Positions 45,100-56,122 of a DNA stretch of 64,000 nucleotides are shown one piece after another (position 1 is the stretch's first letter; the number at the start of each line of letters is the position of its first letter). The notes beneath the pieces are model-generated. The model was given only the letters and a program-made list of their open reading frames with translations. It was not told where the DNA came from and did no database searches. Made by a program: the position numbers and the translations under genes. This DNA is from Nakamurella multipartita DSM 44233 (lineage in GTDB: Bacteria > Actinomycetota > Actinomycetes > Mycobacteriales > Nakamurellaceae). Location of the stretch: the NCBI RefSeq assembly GCF_000024365.1, contig NC_013235.1, forward strand, positions 62,001 through 126,000. The letters run 5' to 3'.

Positions 45100-46101
45100 A
45101 TGATCCGCACCCGAAACCTGACCAAGGATTTCGTGGTCAGCCGCATCAAGACCGTGCACGCCGTGCGCGGCATCAGCCTGGACGTCGAGGACGGCGAGCT
45201 GATTGCCGTGCTCGGGCCGAACGGGGCCGGCAAGACCACCACCATGCGGATGCTGACCACCCTCATCGAGCCGACCTCGGGCTCGGCCAGCGTGGCCGGG
45301 CACGACGTCGTCACCGAGTCGGCCCGGGTGCGCTCGTTGATCGGGTACGTCGGGCAGGGCAACGGTGCCGGTCACATGCAGCGGGCCGTCGACGAGCTGT
45401 ACAGCCAGGGCCTGATCTACGGCCTCGACCGCCGGGCCGCCCGGCGCCGGGCGGGTGAGCTGATCGAAGCCCTGGACCTGACGGCACTGGCCACCCGGAA
45501 GGTCTCAAGCCTGTCGGGCGGCCAGCGGCGCCGGTTGGACGTCGCGATGGGCCTGGTGCACAACCCGTCCCTGCTGTTCCTGGACGAGCCGTCCACCGGT
45601 CTGGACCCGCACAACCGGGCCAACCTGTGGGACCACATCCTGCAGATGCGACAGCGGGCCGCGATCCCGATGACGATCATGCTGACCACCCACTACCTCG
45701 ACGAGGCCGACTCGATGGCCGGCCGGGTCGTCGTGGTCGACAACGGACAGGTGATCGCCGATGACACCGCCGAGGCGCTCAAGGCCGACCTGGCCGGCGA
45801 CCGGGTGCAGGTCGGCCTGGACGGGCCGGCCCGGGTCGCCGACCTGGCCACCCTGATCGCCCGGGCGCCCGGCTGCCGGGACGTCGTGATCGACGGGGCC
45901 ACCGTGACCGCGCGGGTCGCCGACGGGCCGCGCACCCTGCCCGACGTGGTGCGCGCGGCCGACCGGGCCGACCTCACGGTCGCCAGCGCACAGGTGTTCC
46001 GCCCCACCCTGGACGACGTCTTCCTGTCCCTGACCGGACGCAGCCTGCGGGAGGCCGAACTCGGTCAACCCACCGACGAGACGAGGAGCCCGGCCGCATG
46101 A
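45100..46101 (+). CDS. ABC exporter ATP-binding protein, DrrA-like
   Basis: 333 residues. Walker A GPNGAGKTTT, signature LSGGQRRRLD, Walker B LLFLDEPSTGLDP and the switch histidine in LTTHYLDEAD. The carboxy tail is the DUF4162-type domain of drug-export ATPases of the daunorubicin-resistance group. Overlaps the permease start by four bases (ATGA). Substrate unknown. Confidence 0.94.
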   Translation: MIRTRNLTKDFVVSRIKTVHAVRGISLDVEDGELIAVLGPNGAGKTTTMRMLTTLIEPTSGSASVAGHDVVTESARVRSLIGYVGQGNGAGHMQRAVDELYSQGLIYGLDRRAARRRAGELIEALDLTALATRKVSSLSGGQRRRLDVAMGLVHNPSLLFLDEPSTGLDPHNRANLWDHILQMRQRAAIPMTIMLTTHYLDEADSMAGRVVVVDNGQVIADDTAEALKADLAGDRVQVGLDGPARVADLATLIARAPGCRDVVIDGATVTARVADGPRTLPDVVRAADRADLTVASAQVFRPTLDDVFLSLTGRSLREAELGQPTDETRSPAA

Positions 46102-46934
46102 GCGCCCCCACCACCACCACCACATCGACCCCGGCCACCGCGACGCCACCCGTCGGCGGCGCGCGCAAGCTGGTCCGCGACACCCACCTGGTGATGACCC
46201 GCGAATTGCGACCGGTGCTGCGGGACCCGTTCTCGGTCATCTTCGGGATGATCCAGCCGCTGGTCTTCCTGGCCCTGTTCGGGCCGTTGCTGGTCGGATC
46301 ACTCGGCGGGCAGGCGCAGACCACCGTCGGGGACAGCGTCTGGCAGTGGTTCGTGCCCTCGATCCTGGTGATGACGGCCCTGTTCGGCACCACCACCGTG
46401 GGCGCCAACCTGCTGTTCGAGTTCCAGACCGGGGCGCACGAACGGATGCTGGTGACGCCGCTGTCCCGGCCGTCGCTGCTGATCGGCCGCGCGCTGAAGG
46501 AGATGGCTCCGCTGGCCGCGCAGGCGGTGATCATCGTGGCGGTGATGATCCCGTTCGGGTTCACCCTGTACCCGGCCGGCGCCCTCGTCGGGTTCCTGCT
46601 GCTGGCCGTGTTCGGCATCGGCATCGGCTCGCTGAGCTACGCCCTGGCCATCGCCGTCCGCAAGCAGGAGTGGATGTTCTGGGCCGTGCAGCAGACGGTG
46701 ATCTTCCCGCTGATGATCCTGTCCGGCATGCTGCTGCCGCTGGAGACCGGGCCGGGCTGGATGCAGGTGGCCGCCAAGTTCAACCCGCTGACCTACCTGG
46801 TCAACGCCGAACGCGCGCTGTTCGCCGGCGACGTCGGGTCCGCGGCCGCGGCCTGGGGCTGGGTGGCGGCCCTGGGCACCGTGGCCGTCGGGCTGGCGGT
46901 CGGCATCCGGTCGATGCGGCGCAGCGCCGGCTGA
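46098..46934 (+). CDS. ABC-2 type exporter permease, DrrB-like
   Basis: 278 residues with six membrane helices. A basic start region (TRELRPVLRDPFSVIFG) precedes the first helix; AHERMLVTPLSRPSLLIGRA and the late motif KFNPLTYLVNAERALFAGD are typical of ABC-2 permeases. It pairs with the ATPase in the same operon and is likely regulated by the divergent WYL protein. Confidence 0.93.
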   Translation: MSAPTTTTTSTPATATPPVGGARKLVRDTHLVMTRELRPVLRDPFSVIFGMIQPLVFLALFGPLLVGSLGGQAQTTVGDSVWQWFVPSILVMTALFGTTTVGANLLFEFQTGAHERMLVTPLSRPSLLIGRALKEMAPLAAQAVIIVAVMIPFGFTLYPAGALVGFLLLAVFGIGIGSLSYALAIAVRKQEWMFWAVQQTVIFPLMILSGMLLPLETGPGWMQVAAKFNPLTYLVNAERALFAGDVGSAAAAWGWVAALGTVAVGLAVGIRSMRRSAG

Positions 46935-47023
46935 CCCGCGCATCCGGCCGCCCGGCGGGTCCGGTAAGCCTGGTGGCGCACGCGCCAGCGTGAGCGCAAC
47001 GGCGACTGGGTAAGGATCGTGGC

Positions 47024-47998
47024 ATGGCACGGATACCGCAGGCCCTGACCGGGGCGGCCGACCGGGTGCTCGACGCCCTCGTCGTGCCCGGTTACAGCAA
47101 GATCGGGGTGGCGGCGCGCCGGCACTGGTGGCCGGCCGACCCGGTCCCCTTCGCCCGCCGGGTCGACGTGGTGGTCACCGGGGCCAGCTCCGGCCTCGGT
47201 GCGGCGGCCGCGCAGGGGTTGGCGGCGCTGGGCGCCCGGATCCAGATGGTGGGACGCAAGGCCGCGCGGCTGGAGTCGGCCGCCGACCGGATCCGAGCGG
47301 CGGTGCCGGACGCCGAGCTGGTCGTTCGGGAGGCCGACATCAGCGACCTCGGCTCGGTGCGCGCGCTCGCCGCGACCCTGCGCGAGGAGTTGACCGACCT
47401 GCACGGACTGGTGCACTGCGCGGGTCTGATGCCGCCCGAGCGCACCCTGACCGACGAGGGGAACGAGCTCGCCTTCGCCACCCACGTGCTGGGACCGTTG
47501 CTGCTGACCACCGAGCTGCGGCCGCTGCTGGCCGCCGACGGCGACGGCCGGGTGGTGTTCGTGTCCTCGGGCGGGATGTACAGCGCCGCCCTGTCCGACG
47601 ACTTCGATTCCAGCCAGGGCGAGTACAAGGGTGTGCGGGCCTACGCCCGGACGAAGCGGATGCAGGTGACCCTGACCGAGCAGCTCGCCCTGACCTTCGA
47701 CCGGATCGACGACCCGGTCGTGCACAGCATGCATCCGGGTTGGGCGCAGACCCCGGGCGTCACCGACTCGCTGCCCGGGTTCGACAAGGTCGCCAAGCCC
47801 ATCCTGCGCACCCCCGACCAGGGCGCGGACACCATCGTCTGGTTGGTCGCGGCGGCCGAGCCGAGCCGGTCGTCCGGCCGCTTCTGGCACGACCGGCGGG
47901 TCCGTCCGACCCACTACCTGCCGTGGCAGCACGACGACCCGGCGATCCGGGCGACGCTGTGGCGGGAGTCGCTGTCCCGGACCGGCGCGACCCTGTAA
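47024..47998 (+). CDS. Short-chain dehydrogenase/reductase
   Basis: 324 residues. After a 45-residue extension comes VVTGASSGLGAAAAQGLAALG (cofactor loop), VHCAGLM, Ser in VFVSSGGMY and YARTK with the catalytic Tyr and Lys. The extended amino end and the substrate-loop region HPGWAQTPGVTDSLPGF match the retinol-dehydrogenase-like group. 90 bases behind the exporter; relation to it unclear. From 47999 to 48211 I see no gene. Confidence 0.9.
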   Translation: MARIPQALTGAADRVLDALVVPGYSKIGVAARRHWWPADPVPFARRVDVVVTGASSGLGAAAAQGLAALGARIQMVGRKAARLESAADRIRAAVPDAELVVREADISDLGSVRALAATLREELTDLHGLVHCAGLMPPERTLTDEGNELAFATHVLGPLLLTTELRPLLAADGDGRVVFVSSGGMYSAALSDDFDSSQGEYKGVRAYARTKRMQVTLTEQLALTFDRIDDPVVHSMHPGWAQTPGVTDSLPGFDKVAKPILRTPDQGADTIVWLVAAAEPSRSSGRFWHDRRVRPTHYLPWQHDDPAIRATLWRESLSRTGATL

Positions 47999-48211
47999 CC
48001 CGGAGAGCTCCGGTTCGGGCGGGCCCGGCCATTACGCTCGGCGCGGTCGGCGGAGTTTGGCGGACCGGTCTTCGAACGTGTGATCGGTACTGTCGGTGCC
48101 CGATGGCAGGCTGTCGGCGACCCGGAAACCACCGGGTGGGTGCGACCGATCGGGGATGAGGCGAGGGATGAGCGGGCGGCGGCAGGATCCGATCAGTGGT
48201 GGTGACCGGCG

Positions 48212-49048
48212 TTGAGCGAGAAGGACCTGGCCCGGATCGCCGCGCTGCTGCGCAAGGCCGAGGGGACCGACAACGACCACGAGGCGGACGCCTTTCTGCA
48301 GGCGGCGCAGCGGCTGGCCACGCTGGCCTCGGTCGACCTGGCGATGGCCCGCTCGCATACCCAGCGGCAGGAACGGCGGCCGGTCCCGACCCAGCGGGCC
48401 ATCGTGATCGGTGAGTCCGGCAAGCGCGGGCTGCGCACCTACGTCGAGCTGTTCCTGGCCATCGGCCGGGCCAACAACCTGACCTGCGACATCGCCCGCG
48501 ATTCGACCCGGGTGCATGCGTTCGGCTTCGACACCGACATCGACATGGCGCAGACCCTGTACGCCTCGCTGGTGGTGCAGATGGTCCGGGCCTCCGACGC
48601 GTACATCAAGTCCGGTGACTACGCCGTGGAGAAGGTGATCAAACGGGTCGCGGTGACGACCCCCGGCCGGTCCGGCGGGTGGCGGCAGGAGTACCAGTAC
48701 GTGGAGAAGCCGGTGCACGCCACCACCGCGCGGATCAACTTCCAACAGGCCTTCGCGCACCGCATCGCCGCCCGCCTGGCCCAGGCGCGGCAGGAGACCG
48801 AACAGCAGCTGATCGCCGAGCAGCCGGACGAGCAGGGTCGTGGGGTGGCGTTGGTCCTGCGCAACCGCGAGGTCGAACTGGCCGATCACTACCGGGCCCA
48901 CTCGCAGGCCCGCGGCACCTGGTCCGGCACCCGCGCGGCGGCCGGCCAGGCCGAACGCTCCCGCCGGGCCGGTGATCGGGCCGGGCGGCGGGCGCGGCTG
49001 ACCCCGGAGAAGGCGATCGGTGGGCAGCGTGGGGCGATCGACGGCTGA
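48212..49048 (+). CDS. DUF2786-domain protein
   Basis: 278 residues from a TTG start with GGTGGTGACC ahead. The first 40 residues (RIAALLRKAEGTDNDHEADAFLQAAQRLA) are the DUF2786 helix pair. The rest is a mixed domain followed by a helical, strongly basic tail (AERSRRAGDRAGRRARL) suited to nucleic acid binding. It overlaps the metallohydrolase gene by 29 bases. Function unknown. Confidence 0.82.
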   Translation: MSEKDLARIAALLRKAEGTDNDHEADAFLQAAQRLATLASVDLAMARSHTQRQERRPVPTQRAIVIGESGKRGLRTYVELFLAIGRANNLTCDIARDSTRVHAFGFDTDIDMAQTLYASLVVQMVRASDAYIKSGDYAVEKVIKRVAVTTPGRSGGWRQEYQYVEKPVHATTARINFQQAFAHRIAARLAQARQETEQQLIAEQPDEQGRGVALVLRNREVELADHYRAHSQARGTWSGTRAAAGQAERSRRAGDRAGRRARLTPEKAIGGQRGAIDG

Positions 49049-49550
49049 GACGGCGCCCCGCGACGGCCAGCGGGCCAAGGTCTACGAGGCCGAGCATCTG
49101 GTGCACCGGATCTTCGACCGGTCCGCCGAGTACCCGGTGGTGCAGATCGCCGGGTCGCAGCTGGTGCTACCGCCGGAACGGCGTTTCGGCTCGGTGCCGG
49201 CCGTGCAGGTTTACGTCCGCCGGGTGCTCGACCTGGGCTGGGTGCGCGCCACCTGGCCGCGGGCGACGGTGCCGGTCCGGGTGCGCGAGCGGGCCGGCTC
49301 CACCCAGGCGCACTACGAACGGGCCGGGGCGGTCATGGCCGTGCCGGGGTACCGGACCGGGTCGGGGTGGGCCCTGCGGGAGCTGGTGATCCTGCACGAG
49401 CTCGCGCATCACCTGGCCGATCAGGTCGAACCGGCGCACGGCGGGCCGTTCGTGGATCGGCTGCTCACCCTGGTCGACGGGGTGATCGGGGCCGAGGCGG
49501 CGCTGCTGATGCGGATCACCATGCTGGACGCCGGGGTGGCCATCGGCTGA
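49020..49550 (+). CDS. TIGR04338-like metallohydrolase
   Basis: 176 residues from GTG 49020. The zinc motif HExxH is in ELVILHELAHHLADQ, with an acidic residue further on, giving a zincin-like active site. The fold and length match the small actinobacterial metallohydrolase family that is repeatedly paired with DUF2786. The pairing and the overlap suggest joint action, but neither has a known substrate. Confidence 0.82.
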   Translation: MGSVGRSTAETAPRDGQRAKVYEAEHLVHRIFDRSAEYPVVQIAGSQLVLPPERRFGSVPAVQVYVRRVLDLGWVRATWPRATVPVRVRERAGSTQAHYERAGAVMAVPGYRTGSGWALRELVILHELAHHLADQVEPAHGGPFVDRLLTLVDGVIGAEAALLMRITMLDAGVAIG

Positions 49551-49640
49551 GCTCGACCGGCCGGGCCGTGCGGCGGTCCGCCCAGGAGTCCGCTGGCCGG
49601 GTCCGGCCCGGCCGGGGCGGATCGGACTATCCTCGCCGGG

Positions 49641-50648
49641 ATGACGAACGTCGAAACCGACCCCGCCGAACTCGTCTGCCGCAGCGGAGCCAGCGGCTCC
49701 GGCGCGGCCGGACCGGTCGAGATTCTCGAACCCCGGGACGTCCCGCTCGGCGGGATCCGGGCCATGACGGTCCGGCGCACCCTGCCGCTCAAGCAGCGGT
49801 CGCTGATCGGGGCCTGGTGCTTCGCCGACCACTACGGCCCGGACCGGGTGGCCGACAGCGGCGGCATGGACGTCGCCCCGCACCCGCACACCGGTCTGCA
49901 AACGGTGAGCTGGCTGTTCGAGGGCGAGATCGAGCACCGCGACTCGCTCGGCTCACACGCGATGGTCCGACCCGGTGAGCTCAACCTGATGACCGCCGGC
50001 CAGGGGATCTCGCATTCCGAGGTGTCAACGCCGGCCACCCAACTCCTGCACGGCGTCCAGCTGTGGGTGGCGCTGCCCGACGCGGCCCGGCAGATCGCGC
50101 CGTCCTTCGAGCACGTCGTGCCCGACGACGCACGCGACGGTGACGTCCGTTGCCGGGTGTTCATCGGCTCCTGGCTCGGGCTCTCCTCGCCGGCCACGGT
50201 GCACTCGCCGTTGCTGGGCGCCGAGCTGGTGCTGGCCCCCGGCGCCCGCACCGAGTTGCCGCTGACCGCCGAGTTCGAGCATGGCTTTCTGGTCGACTCC
50301 GGGGACGTCCGGGTGGACGGTGCGCCCGTCGGCCGGGCCGCGATGGCGTACCTGCCGCCCGGCACCCGCACGGTGTCGTTGAGCAACGGGGCCACCCCGG
50401 CCCGCTTGGTTCTGCTCGGCGGGGAGCCGCTGCGCGAGGAGATCGTCATGTGGTGGAACTTCATCGGCCGCAGCCACGACGAGGTGGTCGCGTTCCGGCA
50501 GCAGTGGCAGGACGAGATCGCCGCTTTCGCCGCCGGTTCCGCGCCCGTTACCCGCTTCGGCCGGGTGGTCGGCTATCCCGGCCGGCCGTTGCCGGCCCCG
50601 GAGATGCCGGCGATCCGCCTGCGGCCGCGCCCGTCGCCCGGTCGCTGA
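49641..50648 (+). CDS. Pirin-family cupin protein
   Basis: 335 residues, bicupin fold. The metal ligands are in DVAPHPHTGLQTVSWLF and GQGISHSE (two His in the first, His and Glu later). Pirins include quercetinase-like dioxygenases and redox cofactors; which applies here cannot be told. It ends shortly before a broken PH-domain gene on the other strand. Confidence 0.92.
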   Translation: MTNVETDPAELVCRSGASGSGAAGPVEILEPRDVPLGGIRAMTVRRTLPLKQRSLIGAWCFADHYGPDRVADSGGMDVAPHPHTGLQTVSWLFEGEIEHRDSLGSHAMVRPGELNLMTAGQGISHSEVSTPATQLLHGVQLWVALPDAARQIAPSFEHVVPDDARDGDVRCRVFIGSWLGLSSPATVHSPLLGAELVLAPGARTELPLTAEFEHGFLVDSGDVRVDGAPVGRAAMAYLPPGTRTVSLSNGATPARLVLLGGEPLREEIVMWWNFIGRSHDEVVAFRQQWQDEIAAFAAGSAPVTRFGRVVGYPGRPLPAPEMPAIRLRPRPSPGR

Positions 50649-50785
50649 CCCACTCAGGGCTCCGGATGGGCCGGGGTCGAGCCGGCGGCGGTCGTCGACC
50701 GGGCCGGGCCGCGATTGGCCAGGTTGACAAAGATCGCGATCGCCATGCTCACGCCCTCGGACCAGGTCACACGGGCTGCTGCCGG

Positions 50786-51182
50786 TCAGGCCCTGGGTTC
50801 GGCAGAGTCCTGCGTGGCCAGGGCGAGGATCTCCGGGAGCCGGTCGAGGCCCACCCCGGGCAGGACGAACAGCTTGCCGTCGCTTCGCCGGATCCGGATC
50901 GGATCCCCCGGAGCCGGCTGGAAGACCATGGTCACATCGACCCAGCGGATGGTGGTGAACCGCCGGACCACCGGACCTCGGTGGCGGTGACAACGACGAC
51001 CGGAATGCACCAGGCGAGCGCCAGCAGGGCCACCCCCGAGGCCAGCCAGGGCCAGGCCCCCCGGACTCCAGTGGCCGACCGAGGAAGATCCAGACCAGGC
51101 CGACGACCGTCGCGCCGATCCGGTACAGCCGGGACGGCCAATACCACCCGATCGCCCGTTCGCGCCCCTGACTGCCCCCCAT
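50786..51182 (-). pseudogene. Small PH-domain membrane protein, broken by two frameshifts
   Basis: Three consecutive frames together make one sensible protein. MGGSQGRERAIGWYWPSRLY and the helix IGATVVGLVWIFLG are in the first frame. The helix GVALLALAWCIPVVVV is in a second. VVRRFTTIRWVDVTMVF and the PH-like rest (RSDGKLFVLPGVGLDRLPEI) are in a third, ending at 50786. The shifts lie near a run of six C/G at about 51057-51063 and near 50970. Either true decay or two base-calling errors. Confidence 0.65.
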
Positions 51183-51235
51183 GATCGCGACGCTACGGCA
51201 GGTTTCTGCCCGTGGCGCGGGCATGGGCGGGGTGC

Positions 51236-51610
51236 CTACTCCGGAACGCCGGCCGGGGTGATCGCGGCGGCGACGGCGGCCAGCGCCCCCGGGATAAGTG
51301 AGAAGTAGGCCCACTTGCCACGTTGCTCCCGCGTCAGGAGCCCGGCGTCGGTGAGGACCTTGAGGTGATGCGAGACCGTCGGCTGGCTCAACCCGAGGGG
51401 CTCGATCAGATCGCACACGCAGGTCGCGCCGCCGACCGCATTCGCCGCGATCATCGAGACCAGCCGCAGCCGGTTGGGTTCGGCCAGCGCCTTGAGGACG
51501 CCGGCCAGCCGGTCGGCCTCGGCCGGGTCCAGGACCCGCCCGGGGGGCGGGCTGCAGCAGGCCGCCAGATCGGTCAGCGGGAGCGCCGGCCGGGCTCGGG
51601 TCGTGGTCAC
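51236..51610 (-). CDS. arsR: ArsR-family arsenic-responsive repressor
   Basis: 124 residues from GTG 51610. The winged helix contains LAEPNRLRLVSMIA, then ATCVCDLIEPLGLSQPTVSHHLKVL; CVCD is the ELCVCDL-type trivalent arsenic site on the DNA-binding helix. A further CC pair near residue 18 could add a ligand. It is divergent from arsM across a 90-base region with an inverted repeat, so it should repress arsM and itself until arsenite binds. Confidence 0.92.
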   Translation of the reverse strand: MTTTRARPALPLTDLAACCSPPPGRVLDPAEADRLAGVLKALAEPNRLRLVSMIAANAVGGATCVCDLIEPLGLSQPTVSHHLKVLTDAGLLTREQRGKWAYFSLIPGALAAVAAAITPAGVPE

Positions 51611-51630
51611 GCAGCCATCCTGCCAGATGT

Positions 51631-51682
51631 ATTGACAGTCGTCGATGTGTGCTGCATGCTCGACATATCGATGTACGTCAAT
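51631..51682. promoter_or_regulatory. Imperfect inverted repeat in the arsR-arsM intergenic, candidate ArsR operator
   Basis: Arms at 51631-51650 (starting ATTGAC) and 51663-51682 (ending GTCAAT) match at most positions, including CGAT cores. The spacing and central location between divergent arsR and arsM fit an ArsR/SmtB site. Confidence 0.6.
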
Positions 51683-51700
51683 GTGTTGGAGGCGAGCGGG

Positions 51701-52483
51701 ATGGCGACGGTGGATGAGGATCTGCGGGATCAGGTGCGGGACCGGTACGCGCGGGCGGCGCTGGCGGTGACCGCGCCGGCCGGGGCGGCCGACTGCTGCG
51801 GCGGCGGGTGCGGGGCGACCGTGCTGGACGACCCGGACGCGCCGTTCGGGGCCGGCCGGTACGAGCCGGAGCAGACCTCGGAGCTGCCGCCGGAGGCGGT
51901 GCTGGCCAGCCTGGGCTGCGGGAACCCGCTGGCCGTCGCCGAGCTCCGGGCCGGGGAGCGGGTGCTCGACCTCGGCTCGGGGGGCGGGATCGACGTGCTG
52001 CTGTCCGCGAAGCGGGTCGGGCCGACGGGGTTCGCCTACGGGCTGGACATGACCGACGAGATGCTGGTGCTGGCCAGGGCGAACGCGGCCAAGGCCGGCG
52101 CCGCCAACGTGGAGTTCGTCAAGGGGCACATCGAGGACATCCCGTTGCCGGACGCCGCGGTCGACGTGGTGATCTCCAACTGCGTGATCAACCTGTCCGT
52201 GGACAAGCCCGCGGTGCTGGCCGAGATGTTCCGGGTGCTGGCCCCGGGTGGTCGGATCGGCATCTCCGACGTGGTCGCCGAGGACCATCTCAGCGTCGCC
52301 GACCGGGCCGAACGCGGCTCCTACGTCGGCTGCATCGCCGGTGCGCTGTCCCGCCAGGAGTACCTGGACGGGCTGGCCGCCGCCGGCTTCGTCGACGCCG
52401 ACGTGACCTTCACCCACGAGGCCGCACCGGGGCTGCACGCGGCGATCATCCGGGCCCGTACGCCCCGGCCGGCCGGCTCGTAG
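51701..52483 (+). CDS. arsM: Arsenite S-adenosylmethionine methyltransferase ArsM
   Basis: Methylates arsenite, producing less retained or volatile species. 260 residues from ATG 51701 (GGAGG upstream). The SAM loop is VLDLGSGGGIDVLLSA; arsenite-binding cysteines are in ADCCGGGCGA, LGCGNP and ISNCVINLSVDK, the conserved set of this family. It converges on the ArsR-phosphatase fusion with four bases between stops. Confidence 0.94.
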   Translation: MATVDEDLRDQVRDRYARAALAVTAPAGAADCCGGGCGATVLDDPDAPFGAGRYEPEQTSELPPEAVLASLGCGNPLAVAELRAGERVLDLGSGGGIDVLLSAKRVGPTGFAYGLDMTDEMLVLARANAAKAGAANVEFVKGHIEDIPLPDAAVDVVISNCVINLSVDKPAVLAEMFRVLAPGGRIGISDVVAEDHLSVADRAERGSYVGCIAGALSRQEYLDGLAAAGFVDADVTFTHEAAPGLHAAIIRARTPRPAGS

Positions 52484-52487
52484 GACC

Positions 52488-53168
52488 TCAGTCGGCGGCC
52501 AGAGTGCGGACGCGACGGTCGATCTCGTCACAGGCGGCGTCGAACGCCGCATCGGTCCCGACCCGCACCGGATCCGGGATCGACCAGTGCAGCCGGGGCC
52601 GGGCCGGGTCGAGCTCCTCGTGCGCGCTGTCGCAGACGGCCACCACCAGATCGGCCGGCTGCACGACCTCGTCGATGTGCGCGGTGCGGGCTCGCCCCAG
52701 CCGCAGGCCGTGTCGGCGGCCCGCGGCGACCGCGCCGGGATGCACCCGTGGCGCCGGATGAGTTCCGGCGCAGGCCACCGGGATTTCGCTGACCCGGGCC
52801 CAGCTCGCGGCGGCCAGCTGGGAACGGGCGGAGTTGTGCGTGCAGACGAACACCACACGGGGTCCGGTGGGCAGCGGGACCCGGCTCGCCGGGTCGATCG
52901 GTCGGGCCAGGGCCTGGACCAGCGGATCGTCCAGCCGCAGCTGCACATAGGTCCGGCGCCGGTCGCCCTCGGACTGGACGCGGCCGATCACCCCGGCGTC
53001 CTGCAGCACCCGCAGGTGATGGGCGAGCAGGTTCGTCGGCAGACCGAGCGCGGCGCCCAGCTCGCCGGGCGAGGCGTCCCCCGGGAGTAAACGATCCACG
53101 ATCGCCAACCGGGCCGGCTCGCCCAGCGCGGCGTGCATCCGGGCCCGCCGGGTCAGCTGTTCATCCAT
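52488..53168 (-). CDS. ArsR-type repressor fused to low-molecular-weight phosphatase-like arsenate reductase
   Basis: 226 residues. Residues 1-90 form an ArsR-like winged helix (ALGEPARLAIVDRLL, GLPTNLLAHHLRVLQDAGVI) without an obvious CxC metal site. From about 102 follows an LMW-phosphatase/ArsC fold: VVFVCTHNSARSQLAAASW with the CX5R loop and WSIPDPVRVGTD with the acid Asp. The fusion couples sensing or regulation to arsenate reduction. Divergent from a stand-alone arsC, with an operator between. Confidence 0.92.
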   Translation of the reverse strand: MDEQLTRRARMHAALGEPARLAIVDRLLPGDASPGELGAALGLPTNLLAHHLRVLQDAGVIGRVQSEGDRRRTYVQLRLDDPLVQALARPIDPASRVPLPTGPRVVFVCTHNSARSQLAAASWARVSEIPVACAGTHPAPRVHPGAVAAGRRHGLRLGRARTAHIDEVVQPADLVVAVCDSAHEELDPARPRLHWSIPDPVRVGTDAAFDAACDEIDRRVRTLAAD

Positions 53169-53192
53169 CGATCACCTCCATGACAATTGACT

Positions 53193-53213
53193 CAAGTATC
53201 GTTGAGATACTTG
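53193..53213. promoter_or_regulatory. Inverted repeat between the ArsR fusion and arsC, candidate operator
   Basis: CAAGTATC, five bases, GATACTTG: a perfect 8-base inverted repeat in the divergent promoter region, placed to control both genes. CTCAA/TTGAG also pair within it. Confidence 0.75.
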
Positions 53214-53256
53214 CTCAGGCCAACCCGTGGCCGATCTTGACCCGATGGAGGCGGCC

Positions 53257-53664
53257 ATGTCCGACCGGCCCAGTGTCCTTTTCGTGTGCGTGCACAACGC
53301 CGGCCGCTCGCAGATGGCCGCCGGATTTCTCACCGCCCTCGCGCACGGTCAGGTGGAGGTCCGCTCGGCCGGATCGATGCCCGCGGACCAGGTCAACCCG
53401 GTCGCGGTGCAGGCCATGGCCGAGGTCGGAGTCGACATCGCCGACCAGCAGCCCAAGATCCTGACCACCGACGCGGTGCAGGCCTCGGATGTCGTCATCA
53501 CCATGGGCTGCGGCGACGCCTGCCCGATCTTCCCCGGAAAACGCTACGAGGATTGGAAACTGGACGACCCGGCCGGGCAGGGGATCGACAGTGTCCGACC
53601 CATCCGGGACGACATCCGCACCCGGGTGCTGGCCCTGATCGACGAGCTGCTCCCCGCCCAGTGA
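53257..53664 (+). CDS. arsC: Arsenate reductase ArsC, LMW-phosphatase type
   Basis: Reduces arsenate to arsenite using thioredoxin or mycothiol/mycoredoxin. 135 residues from ATG 53257 with GGAGG upstream. The nucleophile is Cys11 in VCVHNAGRSQ. Two later cysteines in TMGCGDACPIF act in the disulfide cascade of the thioredoxin-linked class. The arsenite made here would be substrate for ArsM; no ArsB/Acr3 efflux pump is visible in the cluster. Confidence 0.93.
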   Translation: MSDRPSVLFVCVHNAGRSQMAAGFLTALAHGQVEVRSAGSMPADQVNPVAVQAMAEVGVDIADQQPKILTTDAVQASDVVITMGCGDACPIFPGKRYEDWKLDDPAGQGIDSVRPIRDDIRTRVLALIDELLPAQ

Positions 53665-53776
53665 CCGCTCAGTGACCGCCCGGCCCTGGCCGTGGTGGGT
53701 GGCCGGCGTGCGGGTCCGGCGGGGCTCCTGATCGCCCGAATGGCGAAAACAGTGTTTTCCCGCCGATAAGGAAGTC

Positions 53777-53792
53777 GAAACACCCGCGTGAC
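53777..53792. promoter_or_regulatory. GlnR-like box upstream of glutamine synthetase III
   Basis: GAAAC, six bases, GTGAC agrees with the central half of the actinobacterial GlnR consensus (gTnAC-n6-GaAAC repeats). The outer half-sites are weak. Its place about 100 bases before a glutamine synthetase gene supports nitrogen control. Confidence 0.45.
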
Positions 53793-53801
53793 GGGCGGGT
53801 G

Positions 53802-53859
53802 CGACCGTCGGTCGGCGCACTGGGCCCGGTGGTCCCGTGCGCCGACGGCCTGCGCACGG
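53802..53859 (+). promoter_or_regulatory. Leader with mutually exclusive hairpins before glnA3
   Basis: GTCGGCGCAC (53811-53820) pairs perfectly with 53837-53846. CCGTGCGC (53835-53842) pairs perfectly with GCGCACGG (53852-53859). Both use bases 53837-53842, so only one can form. CGACCG/CGGTCG (53802-53814) is a further alternative. The second stem ends 18 bases before the ribosome-binding site. This is an attenuator- or riboswitch-like layout. Confidence 0.55.
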
Positions 53860-53890
53860 TGGGTCGGGATGACCCTCAGGAGATCACAGT

Positions 53891-56062
<2,172 letters not shown>

Positions 56063-56122
56063 CGGCCGCCGCACCCGCGCGCTGCATTACCCGGGCTGCA
56101 GTACCCGCGTGCCCCGTTCCGA

